A stretch of DNA of 64,000 bases from Lycocorax pyrrhopterus obiensis. Its lineage: Eukaryota > Chordata > Aves > Passeriformes > Paradisaeidae. The position numbers and the translations under genes were made by a program. This document shows, one piece after another, positions 1-14,200 of the stretch; the first letter of the stretch is position 1; each line of letters opens with the position of its first letter. The stretch lies in assembly GCA_014706295.1 (NCBI GenBank), contig JACSVZ010000007.1, positions 35,872,633-35,936,632 of the forward strand, read 5' to 3'. A model generated the notes under the pieces. It worked only from the letters and a program-made list of their open reading frames with translations. It made no database searches and was not told the origin of the DNA.

Positions 1-414
1 TTGATCTAGTGCAGAAAATCAAGGAAATGTTTAAAAATGACAACTACTGTGTTGTAACTATGGCTTTATGTTTTGAATTTAAAAGAAGATAATTTTTTTT
101 TTTGGTTAAGAGATAAGAAACCAAAACTCACAAAATATAACCTTTTACCTCTTTCGGTAATGGTACAAATCCCTCCATTGTTACCCCACCAAGTGGGAAG
201 AGAAAGAAAGAATCCAAGTCTCTTCAGAAAAATAAATACAGAGCTATTTTACTTGGAGAAATATGTAAATGGGACAACCACTACTTGTTGTATAATGTAT
301 TTAAACCCTGATGGTGTGCACTAGCCAAACTCTCACTCAAGACCAGGATCCACACCAGGAACCAATTATTAATTAAGACCACCTCAACCTAAAGTACTCA
401 TTAACCTCCTACAA

Positions 415-595
415 ACAGCTGTGGCTGCAGGGCGGGCATTAGCCCTGTAAATCAAGCCCTGGGAGGAGCCAAAAGTGGAGGTGGTTGTTCCTGGTTGCTG
501 TACACTGTGTGTTGCTGGAGCTCTGCGCTGAGAAATCATAATCCAAGGATCAGAAGACTGCGAGCTCCAGCACAACTACTTTAGCCAAGTCATTT
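415..595. other. GC-rich patch of unknown origin
   Basis: About 180 bp stand out by base composition from the AT-rich surroundings. The patch contains several GC-rich words, two copies of a GAGCTC-containing word (near 518 and 562), and CpG sites otherwise rare here. The open minus-strand frame across it (63 codons) matches nothing I know. It could be an old transposon or LTR fragment, or a conserved element. No ends or target-site duplications were found. Confidence 0.3.
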
Positions 596-3500
596 GTTAG
601 ACTTTACACATTGGCAGTCTTATTTTATGATGAATTTTAATCCATCATAATTTGAAACTATTCACATTTCAAAACCTTCAAAATATTCCCTTTATAGTTT
701 TTTTCCTTTCAGAAAGCCTTTTTGTTGAATATTTCCTCTCAGAAAAAAAGTTAAGCAAACAGATAAAGTAAGCAAAGAATAAAACAAAATATATCAGGCT
801 GGTCAGCATGCTTCTGAGTTGTTTGTTTGTATCAGTAAAATAAATATTTGAATATTTAAAATGGTTTTCACATTGACCTGAGAAGACCTTTTTCCAAGTT
901 TTCAGTTAAACCAAATGTTCTTTGGTTTAAGGGTTTGGAATTTCTCTACATGTGCATACCATATGAAAAATATACCTGTGCCGCTGCAAGGAATAACATT
1001 ATTTAAGAGGAGTTGTATGCATATTATCTAATTACCTTGTGGAAACAATGTAAGATTTAAAGAATCCTCTCACAGCAAAAGAACACTGGACAAAAAGAAA
1101 GATGACACTAAAATTTGAAATACAGAGAAATTTCTTCAAAATCTGTATACAAAATATCACATAGTAATACATTTTTCAGCTCATTTCCTTTTGAGAATAT
1201 CTCAAGCCTTCAATACAAAGGTGAAAGGAATGGTATTGTGGGAATCAACCTACAAGTTAATGACACTATACCATTTAATAACAAGGAAATAATATTTCAT
1301 CAGAACTATCTCTTTGCTTTCCTTTGGCAGCCAGCTTCAGCCTTTTTAAAGCTTTCCTATACTCAGTATTACTAGGAAGCAAAAGGATTAATGTACTTCC
1401 TCTGTAAACAGGATATCATCAGAGAAAGATTATATCATACTCAACATCTTCATGGCAAGAGAACTAGTTTTCAATTTTGTTTCCAAAATATGTTTTACAA
1501 AACTCATTTTAGAAGATTGACTTCAATATTTTGAAATTACCTTTGAAAGCATTTTTCAATTCACTTTCCATTTTCAATTTAGTTTTACACAGTATGATTT
1601 TTTTAGACAAATAGTTGAATTTGTAAAGTAAATGTAAATGAAAACTTTATGGAAAATTAAATAAAAATCACAGCCATTTTTTCTTTTTCATTAAACACTG
1701 GGTAAAAGGAGTATTTTACTAACTTGCGTAAGTGATAAAAAGATCATGATTCTGATGCCTTCCAGGAACCTTAACTTCCTTTGTTCTGTTGCTCATAAAC
1801 TTTGTTACCAGAAAATCGTGTTGGAATTCTGAAATTACTCTGAAACACCAATTTTAATAGAAGTCATGGTTTAGCCAGTCCTGAAAGAGGGAATATTAAT
1901 GCTCCATCATGCAAATACTGCATTTTATTTTGATACAAAAAAAAAAAAACACAACACTTGCAGACTCCAAGTAACATTGTTTCATATACATTATTCTGGT
2001 ACATTAAAACGTCTATTATTCTACCATATTTGTGTATCTTTTAACAATAAACTTACACAAGCCATTTAAAATTGTAAAATATTCAGTCTTTTCTCATAGG
2101 TTTTGCTTATTGTTTACATTGAAATGCATCTCCATTTTTGTACCTCTCCTGGTTTTGGAAAACAGAACAAATTTGAATTATACAGAAACATATCATATTT
2201 GCATTTACTGTAAATCTGAATCAGAACAACCAGCATTGTTTACATAGGAATAAAGTGCAATACAGTAAAAGATTACAGAAATGAAATGTATACAAATAAA
2301 CCACAAATAAACTAAGTGCTATCTTAAAGTATAATGAACTATTGATTAATAATGCATTAGAAGTTAACACTGAAATCAAATTAGTCATCTCAGGAAGTTT
2401 GCATGCAATTTTTTTTCCTTGCCACTGATGTTGTGGTAATAGTTTTAAAAGCAAGTGTGTTTCTATGATGAGTTCATTTAGTATTCAGCATAATAGCAGT
2501 GATAATAATGAGCTCAATTTGGCTTCCATTATATAAGCATTAGATAATGGATACCTGTATTAAAGTGTTGCTGTTATGGTAGTGCTTTTTTTCTTCATTT
2601 GGTACACAGTGCTAAATCTTTAAAGGAAAGCTTTTATGCAAATTGTTGATGTTTTTATCTTTGAATCATGACTAATTTTATGGACTCTGGAATCCCATTA
2701 TTGTCAAAGTTGCTTTTGATATGAGACTCTCAGTAATCTGACTTGCCAAGAGTTTTATTATCATTATTTATATCCCAGCTTTTTGCTTTCATCTTTTCTC
2801 CCTTTGTCAGCTTTTTACATACTGCAACTTGTAGTATCATCCAACAAAAGTGTACAGACACACTTCTGGCAATGCTCTGCTAATTTTAACACTGTTAAAG
2901 TCTCACAGCCCAATTCATTGGCTTGCTCTTCAGTGAATGACCTGTTTGGCTTGCTGGGTACTAGAATATCCCCTGACAATTGCTGATGCAGTGTTTCCGT
3001 GTTTTTAGTGGGGAAGATATTTATAATAAAGATTAAGAGTTTTAAGTACAAGGAAAGCAGAAGCTGGAGCCTTATTTTATTTAAGGATCATCGTACTCCA
3101 TAATCATGCAGAATAGGTGCTGTGAAATTTATTCACAGTCATTTAACTGTGAAGTCATTTTAAGACATTTAAGACATTCAAAACGCACAATGTTATCAGA
3201 TCATTTTTGTTTTCTACTGCGTGCAAGTGTCATAGACAAAACAGTAGTTACAGTTCTAGTTGGCTCAGCTTTGTATGCATTGTGATTTATTTATTTTTTT
3301 GAATCTACATTGCTGGGTAGGTAGTTGTCCCTATGGCAGGTAAAAACTCTGGCTTCTTTCTGACCTGTGTCTGTCTACTTGGCCATTGTCCTAAGGCAGT
3401 AGACATACATTTTCCAAGAGATCAAAGCTCAGCAAGACCATGGTGTTGCTCTTTAGGATCTTCTAGAAAAGACCTCAAGTCTGATTTCCCTGGCTGTGTC

Positions 3501-4373
3501 AGCAATATGACACCATGGCAAAACACTCTTGGCATCTTCAAGCCAAATGTGCCCATCTCGTCAACATTGCACCTGGCCACACGTGGTCTGAGCTGGTGAC
3601 AAGAGACTGAGCAGATTTAGTCTGCCTTTGCTTCACTCAAGATAATGCTAAAACCATTTTGCCTGTGTGCAATTAGGACGTTGTACAAGTGTATGTTATT
3701 ATGCCAGGTTTGGGCCTTAGGTTAGAGATCCCCTCTGAGATGGTCCCACCAAAATTGCCCCATAAACAGAGAGGATGAAACACTGAAAAATGTGAGATAA
3801 TGGATCTACATCAGTATCAAAGATTCCTGGTAAATCCATTGATCAGTACCTACTGATTTATAACTTATGAACCTGAGGACAATACTCTTCTTAACCAAAA
3901 TGTAGCTGAGGAATAATTATGACAATTTGCCATAGTAGGTCAGATCAGGAAATACATTATCCAGACAGGGGTAGCTGCTGATTTTGATTGGATTTGTTTG
4001 AAAGGGCATAAATAGTTCTACCCATAAAACACAGAACTGGGAACAAAAGGATCCGCATTTCCGATGGATGTACGGACAGGGCTTGCAGTTACAAGTGTAC
4101 TGCTTATATTTCTACATTCTGCAGAATTACTGAATTTAAAAAGTGAAGCTGAAACTGAAGTTAATAATTAAAGATAATAACTCTGGAACCGAGCTTTTTT
4201 TTTTTTTTTAAGTAAGCCCTATATCATTTAAAAACAAGGGAGAACAGATATTTGAAGTACCTAGTCTAACCATTTGTCCTGAAGCCAGCAAACATATATT
4301 CTCTGACAGATGCTTACCTAACACAATGTGAAGACAGGACTTGGAAACTTTTGGGCTTATTTCTGTACATACT

Positions 4374-4420
4374 ATTTTTATATATATATTTTTATATCTC
4401 TGTGTGTGTGTGAGTGTGTT
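4374..4420. repeat. TA/TG dinucleotide repeat
   Basis: An interrupted TATATA stretch with T runs passes into TGTGTGTGTG (4401-4410) and an imperfect continuation. This is an ordinary compound microsatellite. Confidence 0.7.
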
Positions 4421-5686
4421 TCAATAATAAAGACCCATGAATTTAAAAGAGGAATACAGTGCCACTTGGGAGTTTGCTCTGAAAAGTCAAATTAACTTTT
4501 TTTACGAAGGTCTATGAAATGATGGTAGTATCTGGTAGGATATAAAAACACAGAAAGAGCAGTACTGAATCCAGCTAAAGGTCCAGCTAAAGACATTTGT
4601 TCTGTCCTTATTGAGGGTCAATTAAAACTCTAGGAAGAGAAGTATGGGCAAGTGTGAATGATGTTTCTGTTGAGTACTCTCTCAGTTTCCAGTTGTTTTT
4701 GTCTCAGAGATTTCCTGGGTTAATTGTAGTTTCTGTGTATTCATGACCCCCAACAGCCTACTCTTCAGTGAATGTGACCAGTTTCCCCTTAAGCTGATGC
4801 AGGTTTTTCACACACCTGTTGTTGAACGACAGGAGGACACAAAACTGCAATGTGCATTGTGTTAAAACTGTCTGCTTTTAAAAGACTTACTACCTGAAAG
4901 CAGACTGCAAGGCTCTCAAAATTTATAACTACTTCAATCAGTTGAGGTATTGACTGGGGCAATTCTCTAGTAAAATTAAAAATAAGCAGTTGTGCAAGGT
5001 TTTGACAGCTTTTGTTCATTTAACATTTTCAGTTTTAAAAGTGTGCATTCTTTCAATATCTGTTCACACAAGATACGGATAGGCTGTCTTCATACTATGC
5101 TTAGCAAAAGTCAAGAAAATATGAGAAAAATAAAATACTTTTTCTTTCAAAAAGCCAGTTTTGTCATACTTGTCACATAGAACTTTAATATTTTGGAATT
5201 CTTATATATGCAGTGGGTGCTCCCTTTTGAATATCCAGAAATCTAGGTAATAAGGGAAGAACTGGTCTTCTGAAAGGCTTTAAACTTCTTCAAGGTTACA
5301 AATATATTAATCTACTCATGTCTTCAGTTTGTATAGCACCAGATCATGAAAGCTACCTAGGGCTGATTTAAAATTCCCTGTAATAAATATGTAATTAAAG
5401 TACAATATATGTGCTCTGAATTAATTTTTCGGGTACATCATCTAACCTTTAACAAGTAGATAAAAGAGGATAAATTATCTTTTTGTCTGGACATAGCCTA
5501 TTATTATTATTGTTACAGAAACATTGTGGGGACGTGGACCTCAATTGGTTGATATGTTGGTTGGTTTTTCTTGTATGAGTAAAAGCTGTAGATCACTCCC
5601 CCTCCTTGACCCAAGCAGTCCCTTTTAAGCAGATTTGAGTAATTTTGCAGCACTAATCCTGATCATGACTTCTTGGAATCTACCAG

Positions 5687-5708
5687 TATTACTATTACTA
5701 TTACTATT
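5687..5708. repeat. TATTAC short tandem repeat
   Basis: About three and a half copies of a six-base TATTAC unit (TAT/TAC triplets alternating) run head to tail. It is a short, ordinary microsatellite. Confidence 0.7.
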
Positions 5709-7684
5709 TTCTAATAAGATTTTTCCCGTGCTAGATCAAAAAGAGCTAGAAAATTAACAGGTTGGTCAATATTAGGCAATATTTCAAGAAGCTCTAGCAA
5801 AATAAAACTGAGATAAAAACTCCCAGTACTGGTGATAGAAAATGATGAGAGCGAGATGGGAATGGTTTCCCAGTGCTTCACATCAGGGTGTTGAGCTACT
5901 GTCCTAAGAAAAAGATGAACTCATGTTTTCTATGCTTCCTTCTCCTGAAGTATCCAAAACTGTTCTAAAAGGGAACTTTGATTGATGAAACTTAAAGTAA
6001 GAAAAAGAGCTTAAATGTAACAGAACAGACCTCAGAAGAGTCAGATGAAGGGCACTGGTGGATATCTTTCGAGCAGGCAAATAAAAATACCTGTCTCTAA
6101 CTTACCTTTCAGGATTATTGTTCTGCTTCATTCAGGTTTTGATCTCATTTTGCTTCAATGTGTATTTTGAAATGTAATAGATTAATCAGATTGCTTTCTC
6201 CTTAGCTGAACATCAAAACAATTTCCATCTCTTAAGAGATTTCATATGATAACTTTTTTAATTTTCCAATGACATACGTAAAAAACTGAATTGGTTAAAG
6301 TGCATTTCAGCATGAATGGTGTTCTAGGTTCATTCTTTAATTGCTTTTTAATGGAGAACTTCACCAATTTGATCTGAAAGCACCATGCCATAATGGCTTC
6401 ATCTTCTCATGCAGGCTACACCATGTTTCAATTTAATTTTCCTGTCTCGGGACAAAAGTCAGGATTCAACTGAGGAAAGAAGAGAACGGCTCATCAGTGT
6501 TAGAGAGGTCGCTAATAACAGATAACAGGCTCTGGAAGTTTTAGACTAAGGGAAACTCAGAGAATAGAGGGTGATTAGATCATATATGATGAGATAAATA
6601 GTTCATCTGAGTTCTGCACAGAGAGAATTTTTAGGGATTTATACTAATTTCAGGGCAAGACAGTAACTAACTCTTGGAAAAGGAGTTTTCTCTTGTAATT
6701 TTGGAAAACATTGATTAAACTAGAAACTTCTGAAAATCATGGGGGTTTTTTGGTTCTTTTTTTTTTTTTTGGTCTGGAATGGCAGCACAGATAAATAAGA
6801 AAGAAGGTAAAGTACCTGTCCCTCACTGACACTTGTCTGCTTAGCTGCAGCAGATGACTGTAGGAGGACACTGTGCTGAGCTGCTCTCAGAAAGCAGCTA
6901 TGTGCATAACTTTGAGAAGGACTGCGACTCCTCATGTGCGATTTCCCTAACTGATCTCCGCGGGTCATTGAAGCCTTGAAGCCTCATCTATGCACATCTT
7001 AAAGCCTAAATAGCAACTGATTATCCAGCCAGTCTGGAGGAGAACAGGATTGTTTTCACACCCTTTCTAGAAGAAAGTCAAGGGAAACTTTTAAATCTTT
7101 TTGCTGCTCATAAAATCCTTGTTGAGTTCAGTGGTCTTTGAACAAGGGAAACAGTTAACATATATTGACAGGACTTTGTTTCCCTGAAATACCTTAGAGA
7201 CTGCTTAATCCATAAGAATGTTAAAATTGACTCCTCTTATTCACTAAATAATATCGGAATGTTTCCCTGATTTAGTGTTAATACTAAATCCCAAAGTGTC
7301 ATGGGTTGTTTTTATTTTGAACTGCAGAAGAACACTTTGAAGTTATATAGAAACACAGACTCAGCTCCAGAAATCATCAAATCAGCTTCCTCCTTGGCTG
7401 TTCGTTTGACCATTTCTAGGGGCTTCTAAGGTGTTTACACAGGTGTTACCTTAGAACAACATTAAAATCTCTGAGATCAAATAAAATCAAATTATTTGGG
7501 GTGCTCTTTTTTTTTTTTAAAAAGTAACTTGCCCTCCAATTTTACGAAAAAAAAATCTTAGGCATTTTATCTGCATTTTTGATTAAAGCCCTAATGCTAA
7601 ATCACATTTATAAATAGAATTGATCTTAGAGTAACAATTAATCAAGAATCAATAATTAAATACTTCTGTCTTAGTATATATTGC

Positions 7685-7960
7685 TGAATCACAGAATCAC
7701 AGAATATGCTGAGTTGGAAAGGACCTGCAAGGAACATTGTGTCCAACTCCTGCGGCTGCACAGGACAACCCAAGAGTCACACAAAAGTGTTTTCCAAATG
7801 CTTCTTGAACTTGCTGTGACCACTTCCCTGGAGGCCCTGCTCCAGTGATGAATCTTTTCCTAGTATCCAACCTAAACCTCCCCTGAAACAGCTTCAGGCC
7901 ATTCCCTTGAGTCCTGTCACTGGTCACCACAGAGAAGAGATCAGTGCCTATCTCTAGAGG
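7685..7960 (-). mobile_element. CR1 LINE, 5'-truncated 3' end
   Basis: This is a 5'-truncated copy of the avian non-LTR retrotransposon CR1, read on the minus strand. The 3' end is the tandem ATCACAGA word at 7686 (complement of the ATTCTGTG terminal repeat), followed by the usual block about 'GTTGGAAAGGACCT'. Inside, the minus-strand frame ending at 7697 keeps the family's ORF2 C-terminal signature, with [13 protein letters not shown] near its middle. Beyond that residue run the frame has drifted from the usual W-N-R-L-P-R-E segment, so it is decayed. The copy stops near 7950-7960, where similarity to the fuller copy at 26053 ends. CR1 makes no reliable target-site duplication and none is seen. 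Confidence 0.9.
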
Positions 7961-8256
7961 ATGATCCAGCTTTTGCATATGAGTATATCATATTCTGATT
8001 ATCATTATTACACATCCAACACACAAGACCATGCCTAGTACATGATGAGGTATTTCAGTATTTCACTATTTTGCCATCCTTGTCTATCATATTACAGAGC
8101 AATAATCAGGGCTGCAATTTTCCAGCGCCTCTTAAGAGAAGATCTCAACCCAAAGTCTCTGTTACATGAGGGGGGGTGTCACATATGTTTGAGTACATGC
8201 TTTGTGTGCACATACTTTTTCATTTATTTGTTGTTTTGCGGTTTTAGGCAGGGGGA

Positions 8257-8273
8257 GTGTGTGTGTGTGTTTG
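8257..8273. repeat. GT dinucleotide repeat
   Basis: A run of alternating G and T, followed by a T- and G-rich stretch to about 8295. It is an ordinary microsatellite. Confidence 0.7.
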
Positions 8274-11200
8274 TGTTTTGGTTTGTTTTTTTTAAAAGGG
8301 TCCATTTCAAGAAATACTTTCTGCTTTTGAAGTCTTAATGAGAAGGTGTTTTAGGGAGATAACTAGGGGTTGGGTAGTGGTGACATTAGTCTTGCATCTT
8401 GTAGTTAATTTATGGACACGGTGTACTAGCTTGAAGGCTCCAGAAACAGACCAGTATTATGCCAAAAATGAAACCTCCAATAATGAACACCAAACTGAAA
8501 ATCCAGTCCCAGAGAGGGAGACCAGGACCAAAGTGTATACTGGGCTAATTTTGGAACTTAAAAGCACATTGATGCGGGATGTATTTCTAAGAAATAGAAA
8601 CTTGGTCTGTTACAGAAGGGTTAATAATTTTCCGTACTTTTTTTTAGTTACAGTAGATGATAACTTTCCACACATGCAGCTTTGGCAGCAGCTTTGAAGT
8701 CACAGCACAGCATCAGGATTTCCTAGGATCAAACAGCATAGTGAATCATGTGGTGGTGGTGGGAGTTCAAGCTATCCCAGTGGTGGCTCAAGTAATACTG
8801 TCAGGAGTGACAGCAGTACCGAGAAGCTCTTCAGAATCATTCCATCCCCACCCTCCACTAAAAAATTATGTCAGGATGCTCGAGCCAAGCTACTTACAAC
8901 TGCTTGCTTTTAAACTGTAGTTTGCAGAGCTCCTGAAACAGACCACCCTGTGTCCCCTCACATCTGTCAGTGCTAGTTGCAAAGCAGTATTTTTTGTGTA
9001 TATGAAATTTAGTGTTCAATGTACGTTAAGGTAGTCTGTAAGTCTCTTGGCAGTTGGAATTTTTCTGACCCGCTAAATCATGACTCTTCTTCAAGTAAAC
9101 ACTTGTTTGGAGAGAAAGTTTCTTAAACATGATGTAGTTCTCATCATTAACTTCAAAGCACACTGAACAAACTGTTTCCCTGCTGCTTGATGGAACGCCG
9201 AACTAAAACTAGTGTAAACAAGCCCACTGACAGACGGTGTCAGTTCAGCTCAGCCTTTACTAGGTATGTGGGTATGAGTCAGTGGAAGGAAACATCCTAC
9301 TATTCCCACCTCCCCTTTTTCTAGGCAGGGTGAAAATTCTGGATCTAATCTGTTGTTTCACAATAACATTTTAATGTATTGGGTTTTGTTTTGCCCTTTT
9401 TTCCTCATCATCTTTTACAGTCTGAAGCATGTAGAACAGCATTTCTCTAAAAACACGCAGATTTTGTGGTTAACATTTCAGTAGATCAGACAAAGTTGTG
9501 CTTTAAGGATGGTACAGGAATGCCTTTCAGGTGATTCTCTCTTTAGATCAATGACTGCTGTGGAACTAGGTTCTTTATATATTGAGAAAATTCAGAGCTG
9601 GGTATTATGGACAGTGTATCAAATTCAGATATCTAACAAGATATCAAACACAATTCCATTTCCTAAGATTAATCAAAATCATTTCCAATTATACCAGCAG
9701 AATTTACAAGTTTTTTTAAACATCTAGCTTATATGCAGCAAGAACAAAGTTTATGTCCTGGAAAGACACTATGATGATAAACCAGTGTTATCATTCCAAT
9801 TAACAATCAGCTGTAGCATTCTCTGCCACTATGCACTACTTCACATGACAAGATTAAGAGTACTGGGCAACATATATTCATGATCTCCTCACTACTGAGG
9901 ACAGTCTGGCAGGTCTAGCTACATGTTTTGTTTTGGCACAAGCCAGCTTTGTGTTTCTCTTTTACTATACTTTCCTCCCCTCTTTTTGTTTTTACAAAAT
10001 CTGTTAGCCCTTTTTTCAAGTCGTTTGGTGTATGATAGCTTTAGTGAGCTATCAAAAGCTGCTTCTAACTGCTATAGCAGATGCCTAGAGCTATAGTGTG
10101 AAATCAAAGGAAATAAACTCTGTTGACATGATTTGTAGATTATACCCTGTACATCATAGTAAGTTTCAAAGGTTGTCTTTGTAAAGCTCCAAAAGAAATT
10201 TCTTTAATTCAGCAGTTATCTAAAAATCCTCATATTAAAAAAAAAAAACAAACCAGGAGTAGCTGAAATTAGGTGCAAATGAGTGTGATATTCAGAGTAG
10301 ATTCTCAGATGGTGTAACGTCATTACTTCCTAGTGTAATTATGGCAGCTTATGTTAGATAAGAATCTGTTCCCTAATGATTACCAAGGTACATAATATTA
10401 AGACCAAAAGAATGTAATCACTTCTGCTACTGAAAGTAGTCATACTTCATTACTTGTATATGAGCTTGATGTTGTCAGCTTTGTCATTTTAATTGAAAAT
10501 AAGTTCAACCCATATTTTTTTAAAAAAAGGATTATGATTGATTTCTTCATTTTAGGTATTTGGATTTCATATATTGTCTATTTTACCACGCACTGAATCC
10601 CTTTGCTACTTAAAAATCTCAGATTCACTGTGCTTACTGACTGTTCTAAAGAGGGAAGTTAATGAAACAAACACACTAATCTTAGGAGATTAGCTGGTGT
10701 GATCAGTGACATATTAAATAGAAAAATTTTGGTTACCTTGGAGGAGGAAATAAAAAGCTAATATTTTTTTTTAATTTCATTTTTTCCAGAAATAAGGAAA
10801 TGTGGGAAAAGAGAATTTTTGAGCAGGAAGTCTCACAGTCTGACCTGCAATGAGAAGAGCTTGTGAACTGCTAAAAGAAGAACTCAGATAAATCAGATCA
10901 TGAATTTCTGAATCAAATCTAGTTAGATGACATTACCTTTCATAAAATCATAAAATTTTATCTCATTTGACCTAGAAACAGGATGGTGCAAAGAAAAGAA
11001 ATCTTTGAGTAGGCAGTTTCTGAATCAACTGTACTTCTACGAGAATAATTCAAACTTCAATAAAAAATATCTTTTTATAAATCAGAAAATTAAGTGGAAG
11101 GTCTCATATTTTCACAAACCTGTTTCCATTTTAAAAGGAAATAAAATACAATTTCTGATTGTTTATCCCTGATAGATTTTCACTGCAAATGGTATCAAAT

Positions 11201-14200
11201 ACTTATTTACTTGCCCTAGTCTTACTGTTCTTTTTTGTGCTTCTTATTTCCCAGATTTTGGCATATCCAGATCAAGACACAGGTCACTTCTAAACCTATA
11301 AACATGCTGAATTGTTTATGACTTCATGAGAAGCTTTGCCTAGAGATACGGTAAGAATCTAGGATGCCTGTGTCACAGGAGGGCATTCCTACAAAAATAA
11401 TTATCCTTCCTTTCTGGTGAGGTGGTAGCACAGATAGCTCAAAGCTTCTAAGTACTGTAAGCAAAATTGAATTTCATCACCCCAAGGATAATGACAAAAT
11501 TAATTCAGTCTTGTAGAAGAGCCAGGAGTATTCCTTCAGGTACCATTTCCCTTCCTGGCTCAAAACACTGAAACTGAACACATTCCTAATTCTGATAATG
11601 GGTAGTTGCAGCCTGGTTTCCTGCACACCCTTACTAGTCCACTGTCTCCGACTCCCATCAATGTTGTATATGTGACTTTCAGAAAAAAACCCCAGCATTA
11701 TTGGAAAAAAAAGGATGGTGAGGAAAAACAATCCTTGTCCCTTCCCTTCCCACACACAGTCACGCAGTGTTACAACCATCTTTTTTAGGGAGGACTGCAG
11801 CTGCCCTTCATCTCTACAGCCATCTGGGCTAAAATGCTGGCTTTGGGCTCCATGACAGAGAGGCACAGAGGCTGTGGAGCACGAGTCACACGTTTCTGAA
11901 GGTAGGTATTTCACTTTTATTTGATTAATAGCTTCCTATCTAGAGTAACCTTCACTGAGTTATGGTGCTTGACTACAGCAAGTATAGATACAAAAAATTT
12001 TGAATTCCCTTCATTTTTCATGAGGTAAGCTGTATGAATACAGTTATAAAGCTGTGAAATCACTCAGCCACAAAAAACATTTCTGCAAGAAAATTGCACA
12101 CAAATGCGGGGGGTTTTTTTTTCCCCTAGAAGTTCACAAACACGATATAAATAATTTGTTCTTATAATTAATTAAAAAATAGTGAATATTTACTGAGAAG
12201 CCAGGACACATCATGATAGTCGATGTGGCAGCTGTGTTGTTGAGACTCTTAATTATCCTCCAAAGGGAGGAAAATGGGTAGAGATTAAAAGCAATTTTAT
12301 TCTGTTAATTCTTTTTTGTGCTGTAAATTTCCACCACATCTTTTGCCAGAAATTGCCTTTTTCATAGGAAAATATGCCTCTTTTGATCATTGTTTCAAAT
12401 ACGTTGATGCACTTTACTTCACTAAGTTAATGGTCAGGAAAAGTAGGAATCACTTTTAAACTGGCTTCAATAGCTTTTCCATGCAGCCCAAGAAAAAATG
12501 TAGATGTCACTATCAGTGCTGAGGCAAACTAACCACATTAATATGAGGCAAAAGTGATAGAGCTACTATTCACTAAACACTGAAAAGACACTTCAAGCCT
12601 ACTTTGGAATACTGCTTTTTCTGAGGAACTAGTAGTAGTGTTCACTGCACTAAATAACTAATTCTTAGTTTGATTAATTATCTCATTAGGAATGACCATT
12701 CTCTTTTGTAATTCCTTGCCTCCGTATTTTACTGCTTCTCTAGATGAGTCACCTTGGCTAATGTTGTCCAAAGGCTTCTTACCTTCTGAACTGAGTTTTG
12801 GGATTCAGTAACATTTAAATGATTGGAAACTCAGACAGGGCATGATTTTTAGCATGATGCATTGCACTGCAGTGCAAATTGAAGTCAATCAGGTCACACC
12901 ACCTGCATAATACCTTCCAGAACACAGGAGAAAGTATCTAGACTTTGCCTTTATCCTGCTGTTTCCAAACACCTATCACCTGACCAAAGACATGTCTGAT
13001 ACATTCGTACCACTTGTTTTCAACTGTGAGGGAGAGAAGCAATCTTATGAGAGTTGGGTCACAGTAAGTTATAAGATGTCTATGACTTCGAAATTTATAT
13101 TATAAATGTTTAGAGGCTTTGCTCTGGAGTTTTGACATAAATCTGTTTCTTCCTAAGTTCAGGTATTTTGCATGCCAACAGCATTCTGTGATATACTTTG
13201 CCATTTCGGGAAAATTTTAAATCTGATTGTTAAGAGGCCTAATTATTTTAAAACAGCCTATCCTATCTATGATTTACTATGGACTGAAAGTATTTGGCCT
13301 ACCCATCTTCTCTTTGAGTCCACCTTCTTTTAGGCAGCTTTTTCACCCTCAGTATGAGCTTTCATTTTATAATGACTATAAATTTATTTCAATTTAAATA
13401 CTTCTGCAGTATCTACACAAAATTAAGAAAATGTTTTTATAATATTCAAGAATTTTTATTTCCTATTTTAAAACTTTTCACTGTTTGGGAGAAAAAAATA
13501 TCCATGTCTGGACTTTTGAACTCAGTATGTCTTTCATCCCAAAACTCAGACTGTCAGTAAGAAAAATACCAGCTGATGTTTAAGGAGAAACACAGGAACT
13601 TTGACTACAGGATTAAATAAAACATCAAATAGAATGATGCTCTCATGTAACAGAGTTTAGTCATGTTTGTTCACATCTCCACAAACCACTCCGGGATAAA
13701 GACAGAGTAAAGCCATGAGATCGTACTTCGTTCAAATATGGTTGGGAATAATGTGACATTTTAGCTAACCAGTCTTGCAAGAGATTGTCTTCAGGGTGGT
13801 AACAAACATAGTAATGTACTCTACTGTCAGTCAGGCTTCTAACATCTTTTGACTTCTTTATGGCGTATGACAGGAAACCAAGCACTATTTGTGTGACTGC
13901 TGAGCAGCCTAAATTAATATCAGTATGAAAAGGTACAGGGACAAGCCAAGTGAATACAAGCTCTCCTTTTTCTTAGCTCAGGTACTCAGCTACAAACTAT
14001 GTTAGCTTCACTCCTTCACAAGCCTCATCTGGGAACAATGTAACAGGAGATGCTTTCCTATGCTTAGGTGCTAGGTTTAGATTTTGTACTTTTATTTATT
14101 TAATATGAACGAAATTGCTCTTGGTGAGAAATGAATTGAACTTAGGAGGAAGAAAATGGGTTTACTATTCAAATTGGTTGTATTCTTTTCAAACTAATAT

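Larger units (their letters stand above)
1..7684. other. AT-rich gene-free stretch
   Basis: I see no gene here. The open frames are short (under 95 codons) and on both strands, as expected by chance in AT-rich vertebrate DNA. Visible structure: a GC-richer patch at about 415-595 of unknown origin, an A run near 1938-1950, a TA/TG dinucleotide stretch at 4374-4420, a small TATTAC repeat at 5687-5708, and T or A runs near 4195, 6758 and 7510. The small rise in GC and CpG around 6800-6970 matches nothing I recognise. Confidence 0.7.

Noticed and set aside
8338..8697. Open frame of 119 codons on the plus strand
   Set aside because: No known motif, no plausible start context, and it overlaps another frame of 87 codons. 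A chance frame is more likely.
11477..11914. Longest open frame in the window (145 codons, minus strand)
   Set aside because: It has no recognisable domain, an overlapping frame on the other strand, and no promoter or splice context. It looks like a chance frame.
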